Shown one piece after another: positions 1-8,704 of a stretch of 64,000 nucleotides of DNA; within the stretch, counting starts at the first letter, position 1; each line of letters opens with the position of its first letter. Below the pieces are notes generated by a model. The model was not told where the DNA came from. It saw only the letters and a list, made by a program, of their open reading frames with translations, and did not search any database. Source of the DNA: an uncultured Aquimarina sp. (lineage in GTDB: Bacteria; Bacteroidota; Bacteroidia; Flavobacteriales; Flavobacteriaceae); contig CANMKX010000015.1 of assembly GCA_947498595.1 (NCBI GenBank), positions 1 through 64,000 on the forward strand, written 5' to 3'. The translations under genes were made by a program, and so were the position numbers.

Positions 1-3000
1 GTTACTAATGAAGTATAATCAGGTAAAAGAGTATTACAGTCCAGAGTTTGATTAGTAGGACATGTGATTACAGGATCTACAGTATCAGAACCATCAGAAA
101 CTACAAATGAACAAGTCGCTTCTTTTCCTGAATCATCGGTTACCGTGATAGTAATAGTTTGTGTAATTAAGGACGGTGTACCAGCTATAGGAGATTGAAC
201 AATATCAAGCATCATATCACAATCATCGGAAATCGACAAACCAATAGTATAATCAGGTAGTGGAGTACCAATTAGTAAAGTCTGATCAACAGGACAGTTT
301 GATATTTCAGGAGCCTCTAGATCGGATATTTCTTGACCATAGAAAATAAAGACAAATCCGGGATCTGCATTTAATTTATAATCAAAATTTCTTGAAGGTG
401 CTCCAATAGCAATATCACCTATACCATCATTATTTAAATCTCCAATACCCTTAGCAATAAGATCAAAAGTACTATCAAGTTGATGGTTTATTAATATACG
501 TAAGTTTCTAGGTATATTTGATGTTGATAGATTAATAGATGACTCCCAATCAGATTGCCCAAAAATAATATGATAAGAAGTTCTACTACCAAAAATAAAA
601 TCATCAATACCGTCATTATCAAAGTCATTGATACCGCTTAACGAACTATCAGAAGTAGGGAGAAATGTTTCTATAGAAAAACCGTTTGTACCATTAAGTG
701 TATTTAAATCAAATTGATTTGGATACGTAGTACTTCCAAAAAGAATGTATAAAGATCCAAAACCAACATCGTTTAAACCATCGTTATTGATGTCACCTAA
801 TTGTGATATATTTCTATTGATTGACTCTGTTGAATGAAAAACAGAAAAACCATTAGTTCCATTTAATGTATTAATATCGAAAACGGCTGGGAAATTAGAG
901 TTTCTACCAAAAACAACAAATTGTTTATTTTCATCACCAGCAATAGCAATGTCATTTATAGTATCACCATTAATATCGCCCAATCCAGAAACAGTATAAC
1001 CAATTGTACCTTGAGCTATAGGAGTATTAGATCTAATTACGAAACCATTAGTCCCATTGATTTGATCAGCAGTTAGTAATGCAGGAAATGGAGATGAAGA
1101 ACCATAAATAATAAATACTTTTCCTCCTTCGCCAGTTCCTGTTCCAGAACCTTCGATCAAAGCAATATCATCTAAACCATCACCATTAATATCTCCTAGA
1201 GTACTAGAATCATATCCAATACGTTCAAATTCATCAACCCCTCTAACAGTAAATCCATTAATTCCATTGATTGATGATAATTGAAAAGTAGAAGGAAAAC
1301 TAGTATTACCAAATATGATGTATACATGACCTAGTTCCCTACCATCTGCAGTTGAGGGGAAAATATCTGAAGTTATAAAATCATCAATTCCATCGTTGTT
1401 AATATCACCAGCAGAACTAATATTATAAGCAAAAGAAGGACTTCCATTAATTATAACATCATTTTGAATCTTGAAACCATTAGTTCCATTTAATGAACCT
1501 AGATCAACAGAAGGAGGAAGCCCTGTAGCAGTACCATAAACAATATAAGCTCCACCAAGAATATCTTGTCTGTTAAAAAGAGCATTGGGTTCTATGCGTG
1601 CACCTCTACTTCCTTCGGCAGCAACTCCAAAATCGTCGAAGCCATCATTATTAATATCTCCTACATTAGCAATGTCTGTTCCTGCTTTGGAGAGTGGATG
1701 TTCACCAAAAAGAATACTTCCGTTGGTACCATCAATGTCTAAAGAATTTAACCTATCTGTATTACAGGTTATGTCTTGTGCAGTGGGAGTAGGATGTACA
1801 TCAAAACTGCATGAGGCACTATTACCAGAAGCATCACTTACCGTAAAAGTAACAGTAGTATTTCCTGTAAATAAAGTTCCACTTGGAGGCGATTGTGTTA
1901 AGGAAAGGTTTTGTCGAAAAGTGCAGTTATCTTCTAAGTTCGTCAACACATAACTATAATCAGGAATTTGTCCTCCCAAAGGTAACCGTTGAGATGAAGA
2001 CGGGCAGCTGATTTCTGGTAGTATAGTATCTGTAAAACCAATAGTTCTTCCGTAAAAAACAAAAGCTCTATCTCTAGAGTTACCAATAAGAATATCATTA
2101 AAACCATCTCCGTTTATATCATTGGCATAACTTAAACTTTGAACAAAAGAGAAGTTTGAGAGAATATCATTATATATTTGATACCCTATATTTCCTGCAA
2201 TTTGATTCGTTGTTAAAGAAGAGGGAGGTGTATTTTGCCCATATAGAATATATAAAGCTCCTCTATTAGCAATTCCTCTGCTATCAGATATGAGGACATC
2301 ATCAATATTATCGCCATTAATATCTTTAGCCAAACTAACATCTAATCCTAAATTTGAGTTTTCTCGATTCGCCGTGATAATAGTACTATTACTAGCATTA
2401 AAATCATTTATTGTATACAAACTATTATATGCAGTATTCTTTCCATATACGATATATACTCGCCCATTATTAGTTAAAGAGTCGTGATCTGATCTAGGTT
2501 CTGAAAATATGAAATCACCAATTCCATCATTATTAAAGTCTCCCGCACTACTAATTGATGATCCTAGACTATCTCCCGAAGTACCATCTATCATAAAACC
2601 ATTTGTCCCATTTAAGGAAGTTGCAGATAATAGGTTAGGGAAATTAGAGTTTCTACCAAAAACAACTATTATTTTTCCACTATTAGAGATACCAGCATTT
2701 CTATATCGAGGTATCCCTAAAGCAAAATCATTTATAGAATCATTATTGATATCACCAATATTTGTAATAAAATTAGAATTCCCTAAGCCTAAAGCAAAAC
2801 TGTGTGTTATTTCAAAACCATTAGTGCCGTTAATTGTACTAATATCCATTGAGCTGATTGTAGAAGAACCATAAATAATATAAACATTAGGATTACTAGT
2901 ACCTTCTAGAATACCAATATCGTCAATACCGTCCCCATTAATATCGCCAAGAGATGCTGTAGAAAATCCGAATCGAGTATTTGTTTGAGAAGTAGAAATA

Positions 3001-3569
3001 ATAATACCGTTCGTCCCATTAATATCAGCCTCTGTATAGACAGGCATAAAGCCACCTCCATTGCGACCAAAAATGATAAATATAGATCCAGGAAGATTGT
3101 TAGATTGCTGCTGTTTACCAATGATGATATCATCTATTCCATCATTATTTATATCCCCTGCATTGCTAACTGAACCGCCTAACCTTTCGAGATGAGCAAC
3201 TCCTTTAATAGTAAAACCATTAGTCCCATCAAGAGTTGTAAGATCAAAATCTGCTAATGAAAAAGAATTACTTCCAAAAATAACATAAGCTTCTCCAACA
3301 TCATCAATACCACCTAAACTGATTTCAGGGGCACCAATAATAAAATCTTCTAAACCATCATTATTGATGTCTCCTGCATTTTTTATTGAAGCTCCTAACC
3401 GATCGTTAGAGCCTTTAGCTTGTATCTGAAAACCATTAGAGCCGTCTAGAATTGAAAGAGGTACTTCTGGGCAACCTTCTATATCTTGAGCATGACTTAT
3501 TAAAGAAATTAAAAAAGCAAAAATATAAAAAGTATTGATTATGAGTTTGTTGAGTTTTTCTTTTTTCAT
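1..3569 (-). CDS. Secreted FG-GAP repeat (integrin-alpha-like) protein with HYR domains, C-terminus outside window
   Basis: The frame is open from an ATG at 3569 to the window edge, about 1,189 residues, and the codon phase agrees at 3.5, 2.0 and 0.05 kb, so there is no net frameshift. The N-terminus is a Sec-type signal (MKKEKLNKLIINTFYIFAFL, then ISLISHAQ). I count 14 FG-GAP motifs of the form NAGDINNDGxDDxxIG: seven between about 3400 and 2090, and seven between about 1650 and 420. Each block is followed by a HYR-like module (about 2030-1790, and about 330-90, with another starting at the edge) with CPxxQ...DY and TVTVTDxSGN signatures. Seven repeats per block fits two seven-bladed, calcium-binding propellers. 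HYR modules are common in gliding-bacteria adhesins. A type IX secretion tail would lie beyond the window. The role as cell-surface adhesin is inference. Confidence 0.85.
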   Translation of the reverse strand, partial: MKKEKLNKLIINTFYIFAFLISLISHAQDIEGCPEVPLSILDGSNGFQIQAKGSNDRLGASIKNAGDINNDGLEDFIIGAPEISLGGIDDVGEAYVIFGSNSFSLADFDLTTLDGTNGFTIKGVAHLERLGGSVSNAGDINNDGIDDIIIGKQQQSNNLPGSIFIIFGRNGGGFMPVYTEADINGTNGIIISTSQTNTRFGFSTASLGDINGDGIDDIGILEGTSNPNVYIIYGSSTISSMDISTINGTNGFEITHSFALGLGNSNFITNIGDINNDSINDFALGIPRYRNAGISNSGKIIVVFGRNSNFPNLLSATSLNGTNGFMIDGTSGDSLGSSISSAGDFNNDGIGDFIFSEPRSDHDSLTNNGRVYIVYGKNTAYNSLYTINDFNASNSTIITANRENSNLGLDVSLAKDINGDNIDDVLISDSRGIANRGALYILYGQNTPPSSLTTNQIAGNIGYQIYNDILSNFSFVQSLSYANDINGDGFNDILIGNSRDRAFVFYGRTIGFTDTILPEISCPSSSQRLPLGGQIPDYSYVLTNLEDNCTFRQNLSLTQSPPSGTLFTGNTTVTFTVSDASGNSASCSFDVHPTPTAQDITCNTDRLNSLDIDGTNGSILFGEHPLSKAGTDIANVGDINNDGFDDFGVAAEGSRGARIEPNALFNRQDILGGAYIVYGTATGLPPSVDLGSLNGTNGFKIQNDVIINGSPSFAYNISSAGDINNDGIDDFITSDIFPSTADGRELGHVYIIFGNTSFPSTFQLSSINGINGFTVRGVDEFERIGYDSSTLGDINGDGLDDIALIEGSGTGTGEGGKVFIIYGSSSPFPALLTADQINGTNGFVIRSNTPIAQGTIGYTVSGLGDINGDTINDIAIAGDENKQFVVFGRNSNFPAVFDINTLNGTNGFSVFHSTESINRNISQLGDINNDGLNDVGFGSLYILFGSTTYPNQFDLNTLNGTNGFSIETFLPTSDSSLSGINDFDNDGIDDFIFGSRTSYHIIFGQSDWESSINLSTSNIPRNLRILINHQLDSTFDLIAKGIGDLNNDGIGDIAIGAPSRNFDYKLNADPGFVFIFYGQEISDLEAPEISNCPVDQTLLIGTPLPDYTIGLSISDDCDMMLDIVQSPIAGTPSLITQTITITVTDDSGKEATCSFVVSDGSDTVDPVITCPTNQTLDCNTLLPDYTSLV

Positions 3570-3596
3570 GTAGAATAGAGGAATGTTGAATTACTG

Positions 3597-3604
3597 CAAA
3601 AATA
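3597..3604 (-). promoter_or_regulatory. Putative -7 box (TATTTTTG) of the FG-GAP gene
   Basis: On the minus strand this reads TATTTTTG, matching the Bacteroidota -7 consensus TAnnTTTG, 28 bases before the ATG. No good TTTG -33 box is seen at the usual distance, so the call is weak. Confidence 0.35.
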
Positions 3605-3659
3605 AATGAGGACAGTAAGGTGTTTACCCCTATAATCAGGTGTTTTAATAAGCAAAGTA

Positions 3660-3679
3660 ACCCCCTGAAAACAGGGGGT
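3660..3679. other. Perfect GC-rich hairpin ACCCCCTG-AAAA-CAGGGGGT
   Basis: Perfect 8-bp palindrome with an AAAA loop in otherwise AT-rich intergenic DNA, 91 bases upstream of the FG-GAP start and downstream of the TlpA-like gene terminator. No T-run follows on either strand, so it is not a classic terminator. It could be an operator or a transcript structure. Confidence 0.5.
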
Positions 3680-3792
3680 CATTCTAAAGAATATAGAAAA
3701 AAGAGAATACTATATAAATTTCATTATAGATTGATAAAGATTCAGGAGTAATACGATTAAGAAATTAAAACAGTAGGAGAGAATTGAGTATA

Positions 3793-3820
3793 AAAAAAGG
3801 TAGCTTTTGCTACCTTTTTT
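3793..3820 (-). terminator. Rho-independent terminator of the TlpA-like gene
   Basis: Stem AAAAAAGGTAGC / GCTACCTTTTTT with a TTTT loop, 20 bases after the stop codon. The A/T flanks give a T-run on both strands, so it could act in both directions. Confidence 0.8.
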
Positions 3821-3839
3821 ATACTAGGGTATTATAATT

Positions 3840-4970
3840 TTATAGTGTTTTAGAATCACCTAATAATTCGGCAATTTTTGCATCTAATTGTGCACCTCTT
3901 AAATTTTTAGCAATTACTTTACCTTCTTTGTCAATAATGAAAGTAGCAGGAATAGAACGTACGCCATAAGCTTTAGCTATTGGTTCTTGCCAATATTGTA
4001 GATTAGAAATATGATTCCAACTAAGTTGATCTTTTTCTATAGCTTGTAACCAATGAGCTTTATTCTTATCAAGAGAAACGCCTATGATATTAAGTCCTTT
4101 TTCATGATATTCGTTATATAAACGTACTACATTTGGATTTTCTGCACGACAAGGTCTACACCACGAAGCCCAAAAATCGATAATAGTAATTTCTCCCATA
4201 GCATCTTTTAACGATAGTGGAGTACCATCAGGAGTAGGAGCCGAAAAATCAGTAGCTACACTTCCTACATCTATCTTACCGATAGATTGCGTAATTGTAT
4301 TTCCTAAAATTTTACCTAATCTAGAACTTTTCAAACTAGGATCAAGAGTTGTATAAATAGTATTGACATGCTTGGCAGGAAATAACTTTAATTTCATAAT
4401 GTCATTTAATGCCATTACCGAAACTAATGCGTTAGGGTTATTTTTAGCAATTTCTTCTCTAAAACTTTTTTCTTTTTGCTTAAGAGCGATTTGTTGAGAC
4501 CTAAGATCTGGTAGTTTATCATGTTCACTTAACTTTGAAGCAACTACAAATTGAGTATTTAATTTCTCTAAATCTTTAGCATATTCATTAATTTGAGCTA
4601 AATAATCAAAAAATAATTTATTCTCAGAACCACCATTTACGATAGAAGCATGTAAACTATCTTTATAAACAGTCATCTTGATAGGATTGTTTTCAGCAAG
4701 GTATAAAACGTTACCAGTGCTGTTTTTGAAGGTGAGATAATGAAAATCTCTGTTTTCTGGAGGTAATAAAGCAACTTTAAAATGGTCATTTTTTACAATA
4801 GCAGAATCAAGTATAACAGGTCTATTAGAGTTACTTAATGTATTAACATATATTACTTGACCATCATCAAAACCAACAGTATTACCAGAAACTACGTATC
4901 CTTGGTCTTCTTTTGTATTACAAGAGATAGCTAGGAGAGTTAATCCTAAAAGAGCTATTTTTTTCATCAT
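3840..4970 (-). CDS. TlpA-family thiol-disulfide oxidoreductase lipoprotein
   Basis: A 376-residue lipoprotein with signal and lipobox ending at Cys17 (LLAISC). Residues about 25-140 resemble the DUF4369 domain that precedes many Bacteroidota redoxins. Residues about 235-376 form an AhpC/TSA-thioredoxin fold with the active site WCRPC (Cys271 and Cys274) and a cis-Pro segment RSIPATF. Family members reduce disulfides in periplasmic proteins, for example during cytochrome c maturation. The gene stands alone between a convergent-type terminator and a divergent gene, so the partner protein is unknown. The start could also be the second Met, three bases later. Confidence 0.88.
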   Translation of the reverse strand: MMKKIALLGLTLLAISCNTKEDQGYVVSGNTVGFDDGQVIYVNTLSNSNRPVILDSAIVKNDHFKVALLPPENRDFHYLTFKNSTGNVLYLAENNPIKMTVYKDSLHASIVNGGSENKLFFDYLAQINEYAKDLEKLNTQFVVASKLSEHDKLPDLRSQQIALKQKEKSFREEIAKNNPNALVSVMALNDIMKLKLFPAKHVNTIYTTLDPSLKSSRLGKILGNTITQSIGKIDVGSVATDFSAPTPDGTPLSLKDAMGEITIIDFWASWCRPCRAENPNVVRLYNEYHEKGLNIIGVSLDKNKAHWLQAIEKDQLSWNHISNLQYWQEPIAKAYGVRSIPATFIIDKEGKVIAKNLRGAQLDAKIAELLGDSKTL

Positions 4971-5079
4971 AAATTATTTTTCTAATAAGGCAAAATTATA
5001 GAATCCATCTAATATACCCCAAATAATAGTTTTAAAATATAATTAAATGTTAATCTGATTATAAGAATTTTATATTGTT

Positions 5080-5087
5080 TATTTTTG
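5080..5087 (+). promoter_or_regulatory. Putative -7 box (TATTTTTG) of the GAF protein gene
   Basis: TATTTTTG fits TAnnTTTG and lies 26 bases before the chosen ATG at 5114. No clear -33 box is present. Confidence 0.4.
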
Positions 5088-5113
5088 TAATAAAAGAAAA
5101 AGGGGAAAGAATT

Positions 5114-7477
5114 ATGAATTTGATTGGACAAGAGTTTCCACTAGATATGTGGATAAGCTTCAAAAAGTTTTTTGAGACTTATCGAGATCATATTCAAAGT
5201 GATAACGTGCTTTTGAGAGATCGAGCACAAACAATATTAAAAATTTCAGAAGAACATCCTGAATTAGAAGAAGGTCTACAAAATGAAGAGGAAATAGAAA
5301 AACTTCTTCCTAAAATAGATTTAATTCTAGAGGATGCTTTTACGAGTGTTTTACAAAATAATGAAATAAAAACAGCAACGATACCATTTAGCAATATCGT
5401 ACTAAAATCTACACAGCGTTATAAGGATATTATTTCTGTAGCTGGAGAAGGTTTTGAACCAGCTATTAAAAACCTTGATGAAAATCATCATTATATAATG
5501 GGCTGTAGTATTATTTTAGGATTGTATTATGGTTTCAAAATTGATTTTAAGAGACCATTCTTTTATGATATTCCAGATGCTTATAATATGATGCGTTACT
5601 ATCGTATTTTATATAACGCAGACTTTATAGATATAGAAAAAACAGCTAAAGCAAAAGAAATTACAGAAGATGATGTAGCAATTTTACTGGATAGTTTTGA
5701 TAATATAGAAATTTGGAAAAAAATGTTTCCTCCTAAAAGTTGGAAACTTAAAGGAGTAGTGATAGCTAACATGTATGATGCAACAGCAGAAGTTGCTATT
5801 TCCGAATTTAAGACGAGTCTATTAAAATACGATAAAGACAAAGAAGATTTTATGTCTCAGTTTGAAGGGGTATTTAAAACTATGTTTAATCTTCCAGACA
5901 TCAAAATAGGCTTTTCTAATTATAATGATGAAGATAAAATATTTGAACGCATTCCTGCTAAAAATGTTCAAAGTTATATTCTGAATAAAAAACAAGTGAG
6001 TTGTTGCCAATCTGCATTGTGCAGTGGTAGTTATGAACATTTGTTTAAAGAAGGGACGTTTTTTCCAATCTCAGATGTAGATAAATGTTTTGAAGAAAAA
6101 CCTGAAGAGCATTTATATAGAAATTTAAAAGAACAAGATATTAAAAGCGCCATTTTAGCACCTATTACATATGAGAAAAAACTACTAGGAATACTAGAGA
6201 TAATATCACCTAATAAACAAGAACTTAATAGTATAAATGCTAATAAGTTGAATGATTTAATGCCTTACTTATTAGATTCGGTATTAAGGAATAAGGCACA
6301 ATCTGAAGATGAAATAGAGCTAGTTATTCAAGAAGAATGTACCTCAATTCATCCAAGTGTTGCATGGAAATTTAGAAAAGAAGCTAAACGTTTTATACAA
6401 GGTAAAATACAAGAGAAACCTGTGGCTTTTAGAGAAATAGTTTTTGAAGATGTATATCCATTATATGGACAAATAGATATCAAAGGATCTTCAGAAGCTA
6501 GAAATAATGCCATTCAAAAAGATTTAGAATTGCAGTTAGAAGCTATATCTGTGATTTTAATTGAAACATTGAAAAATGAAAAGCTACCTATTTATGAACA
6601 AATTAATTATCGAGTTCAAAAATATCTAGATGCTATAAAAGGTCAGTTACAGGTTGATAGTGAGCAAACAATTTTGGATTTTATAAAAAAAGAAATTAAT
6701 CCATTATTACCGTATCTGAGAAGTAAAAATCAAAACTTAGAAGCAGTAATAGATGCTTACGAAAAAAGCTTAGATATTCAAATTCAGATGGTATATAAGC
6801 ATCGTAAAGACTATGATGTATCTGTAATGCAGGTAAATAAAACAATGGCAGCATTGTTAGATAAAAAGCAAGAAGAAGCACAAGAAATGTATCCTCATTA
6901 TTTTGAGCGATTTAAGACAGATGGAGTAGAGCATAATATGTATATAGGTGAGTCAATTACCAAAGAAGTAAGTTTTAATAAAATTTATTTATACAATTTA
7001 CGCTTGTGGCAATTGCAGATTATGTGTGAGATGGAAAATGAGTATTACCAACTCAAAAAAGAGTTGCCAATGGCATTGGATGTGGCTTCTATGATATTGG
7101 TTTTTAATGCATCATTATCGGTACGTTTTAGAATGGATGAAAAACGTTTTGATGTAGATGGTACTTATAATGCTAGATACGAAGTTGTAAAGAAAAGAGT
7201 AGATAAAGCAAATATTAAAGGAACCAATAAGCGTATAACCGAAAAAGGAAAGCTTGTTGTAGTATATTCTCAACGATCAGATGAATTAGAATATATAAAG
7301 TATATTAACTTTTTACAGGAGAAGAATTATTTAGATAGCGAAATAGAAATCGTAGAGTTAGACGATTTACAAGGAGTTACTGGATTAAAAGCTTTAAGAG
7401 TTAATATTCTTTATCATAAAGATAGAAATGATAAAGAATATTATACTTATAAAGATTTATTGAAAGAGCTTAATTAA
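5114..7477 (+). CDS. Large GAF-domain protein
   Basis: 787 residues from the ATG at 5114, which follows an AGGGGAAAGA purine tract. An upstream in-frame start at 5075 would add 13 residues but has no such site. No signal peptide or membrane segment is seen, so the protein is cytoplasmic. A GAF-like domain lies roughly at residues 250-400, with the typical strand pattern ending SAILAPITYEKKLLGILEI. The rest is mostly helical and unassigned. GAF domains bind small ligands such as cyclic nucleotides or mediate dimerisation; which applies here is unknown. The last 8 bases overlap the convergent HD-PycTM gene. The GAF call is moderately secure; the cellular role is not known. Confidence 0.75.
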   Translation: MNLIGQEFPLDMWISFKKFFETYRDHIQSDNVLLRDRAQTILKISEEHPELEEGLQNEEEIEKLLPKIDLILEDAFTSVLQNNEIKTATIPFSNIVLKSTQRYKDIISVAGEGFEPAIKNLDENHHYIMGCSIILGLYYGFKIDFKRPFFYDIPDAYNMMRYYRILYNADFIDIEKTAKAKEITEDDVAILLDSFDNIEIWKKMFPPKSWKLKGVVIANMYDATAEVAISEFKTSLLKYDKDKEDFMSQFEGVFKTMFNLPDIKIGFSNYNDEDKIFERIPAKNVQSYILNKKQVSCCQSALCSGSYEHLFKEGTFFPISDVDKCFEEKPEEHLYRNLKEQDIKSAILAPITYEKKLLGILEIISPNKQELNSINANKLNDLMPYLLDSVLRNKAQSEDEIELVIQEECTSIHPSVAWKFRKEAKRFIQGKIQEKPVAFREIVFEDVYPLYGQIDIKGSSEARNNAIQKDLELQLEAISVILIETLKNEKLPIYEQINYRVQKYLDAIKGQLQVDSEQTILDFIKKEINPLLPYLRSKNQNLEAVIDAYEKSLDIQIQMVYKHRKDYDVSVMQVNKTMAALLDKKQEEAQEMYPHYFERFKTDGVEHNMYIGESITKEVSFNKIYLYNLRLWQLQIMCEMENEYYQLKKELPMALDVASMILVFNASLSVRFRMDEKRFDVDGTYNARYEVVKKRVDKANIKGTNKRITEKGKLVVVYSQRSDELEYIKYINFLQEKNYLDSEIEIVELDDLQGVTGLKALRVNILYHKDRNDKEYYTYKDLLKELN

Positions 7478-8651
7478 AAGATAAAAAAGCCAATATAAAA
7501 GAGCTTACAGAAATAATGATTCCTATCATGAAAACTGTATAAGTGATACGTAAGATTTTGTATTTTCTATGCAATACTTTCCCTAGAAAATACAAATCTT
7601 TTATCATGGTATCATAGATATATTCTTTGTCCTCCATTAAGTCATGCATTGCGTTTTTATATTGAGGCAGTGGCATTTTATGGAAATTTCCAAAAAATAA
7701 TAAATTAACTTTCTTTTCATCTACTTCTTTCTGAGTAAATTCTCCAGAAGTAACATTAGGTCGTGTTGCTAAAACAGATAAAATCATTGAAGCAATACTA
7801 AAGATGATAAAAATTACTGTAGGTACAACCAAATATCTATTAGATGGATTATCTAGTTTTGGAATTAAATTAGATAAAGCAAGTGATATAATAATAGCGT
7901 TTACAGATAAAAGAATATTGGCTTTGGTATCAGCAATATCACTTAATTTTAAATGATTCCTTAAGGTTACTCTAAAAAGTGTTTGAATTCCTTTCTCTGG
8001 ATTTTCGTCTTTAAATTGAGCTTTTAATTTCTCTTTCTTCTTCTTTTTATCTTTTTTTAAAGTTTCTTGTTCTTCAAGCATTTTTGCTAAATTTTCTTCT
8101 TTTTTTGGATCCCAGTTTTTGATAGCATAATCCGTATAATATTTATGGCCTATAGAAAACATTGCGATATTTTCTTTAAGCCATTGTTTAGGCGAAAAAT
8201 TTTTGATATCACAAAGTTTCATCTCTTCTCTTAAAAATTCACTTGTTTCTGTATAATAATCTTTAGCAAAATGAGAAGAATCGGCATCCCGAATGATTTT
8301 TTCGAGGCGTGTTTCTGGAATAGTATCCATTTTGGTCGCTAGAATACACGCTGACACTTGATTTATAAAATCAGAACTGACTCCTTGCTTGGTTAAAAAA
8401 TCTTTGGCAATGATAACACTGTTTTCTTCGTGATTTTTAGCTCCTTTTATATAACCAGTATCGTGTAATAATGCAGTAACTAATAAAATCTCTTTTTCTT
8501 CCTCAGAAATAATAATGTTATCAATAATTTCTTTTGTACTTTTAAATACTCTTTTGGTATGCGTATAATTATGATAAATACATATTTTTGGCAATTCCTT
8601 AGAAAAGAGATCCGTTACAAAATTATCTGTGATTTCAATTAAAGATGACAT
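7470..8651 (-). CDS. HD-domain protein fused to a Pycsar-type transmembrane effector domain (PycTM/DUF5706)
   Basis: 393 residues. The N-terminal half is an HD hydrolase domain: His27 and His31, HD at 63-64, HEEN near 74-77 and RDAD near 125, the usual metal-binding pattern. A Lys/Glu-rich charged linker follows at about 190-225. The C-terminal half carries the PycTM hallmark RNHLKLSDIADTKANILLS and three hydrophobic spans (about 242-262, 273-295 and 365-392). PycTM proteins are membrane-disrupting effectors in cyclic-pyrimidine anti-phage signalling, but HD-PycTM versions occur in many flavobacteria without a cyclase. No pyrimidine cyclase is in this window. The HD domain may cleave a nucleotide that controls the membrane part; that is inference. 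Confidence 0.85.
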   Translation of the reverse strand: MSSLIEITDNFVTDLFSKELPKICIYHNYTHTKRVFKSTKEIIDNIIISEEEKEILLVTALLHDTGYIKGAKNHEENSVIIAKDFLTKQGVSSDFINQVSACILATKMDTIPETRLEKIIRDADSSHFAKDYYTETSEFLREEMKLCDIKNFSPKQWLKENIAMFSIGHKYYTDYAIKNWDPKKEENLAKMLEEQETLKKDKKKKKEKLKAQFKDENPEKGIQTLFRVTLRNHLKLSDIADTKANILLSVNAIIISLALSNLIPKLDNPSNRYLVVPTVIFIIFSIASMILSVLATRPNVTSGEFTQKEVDEKKVNLLFFGNFHKMPLPQYKNAMHDLMEDKEYIYDTMIKDLYFLGKVLHRKYKILRITYTVFMIGIIISVSSFILAFLSFN

Positions 8652-8704
8652 ATCGGGTAAATTTCTTAAAACAAATTAATAAAAAAAAATGACTGAAAAC
8701 TAAT

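Noticed and set aside
1585-3173. Several plus-strand open frames inside the FG-GAP gene
   Set aside because: They are antisense shadows of a repeat-rich minus-strand gene with consistent domain structure.
7470-8651. Complete Pycsar defence system
   Set aside because: Only the PycTM effector-type domain is present; there is no pyrimidine cyclase gene in the neighbourhood.
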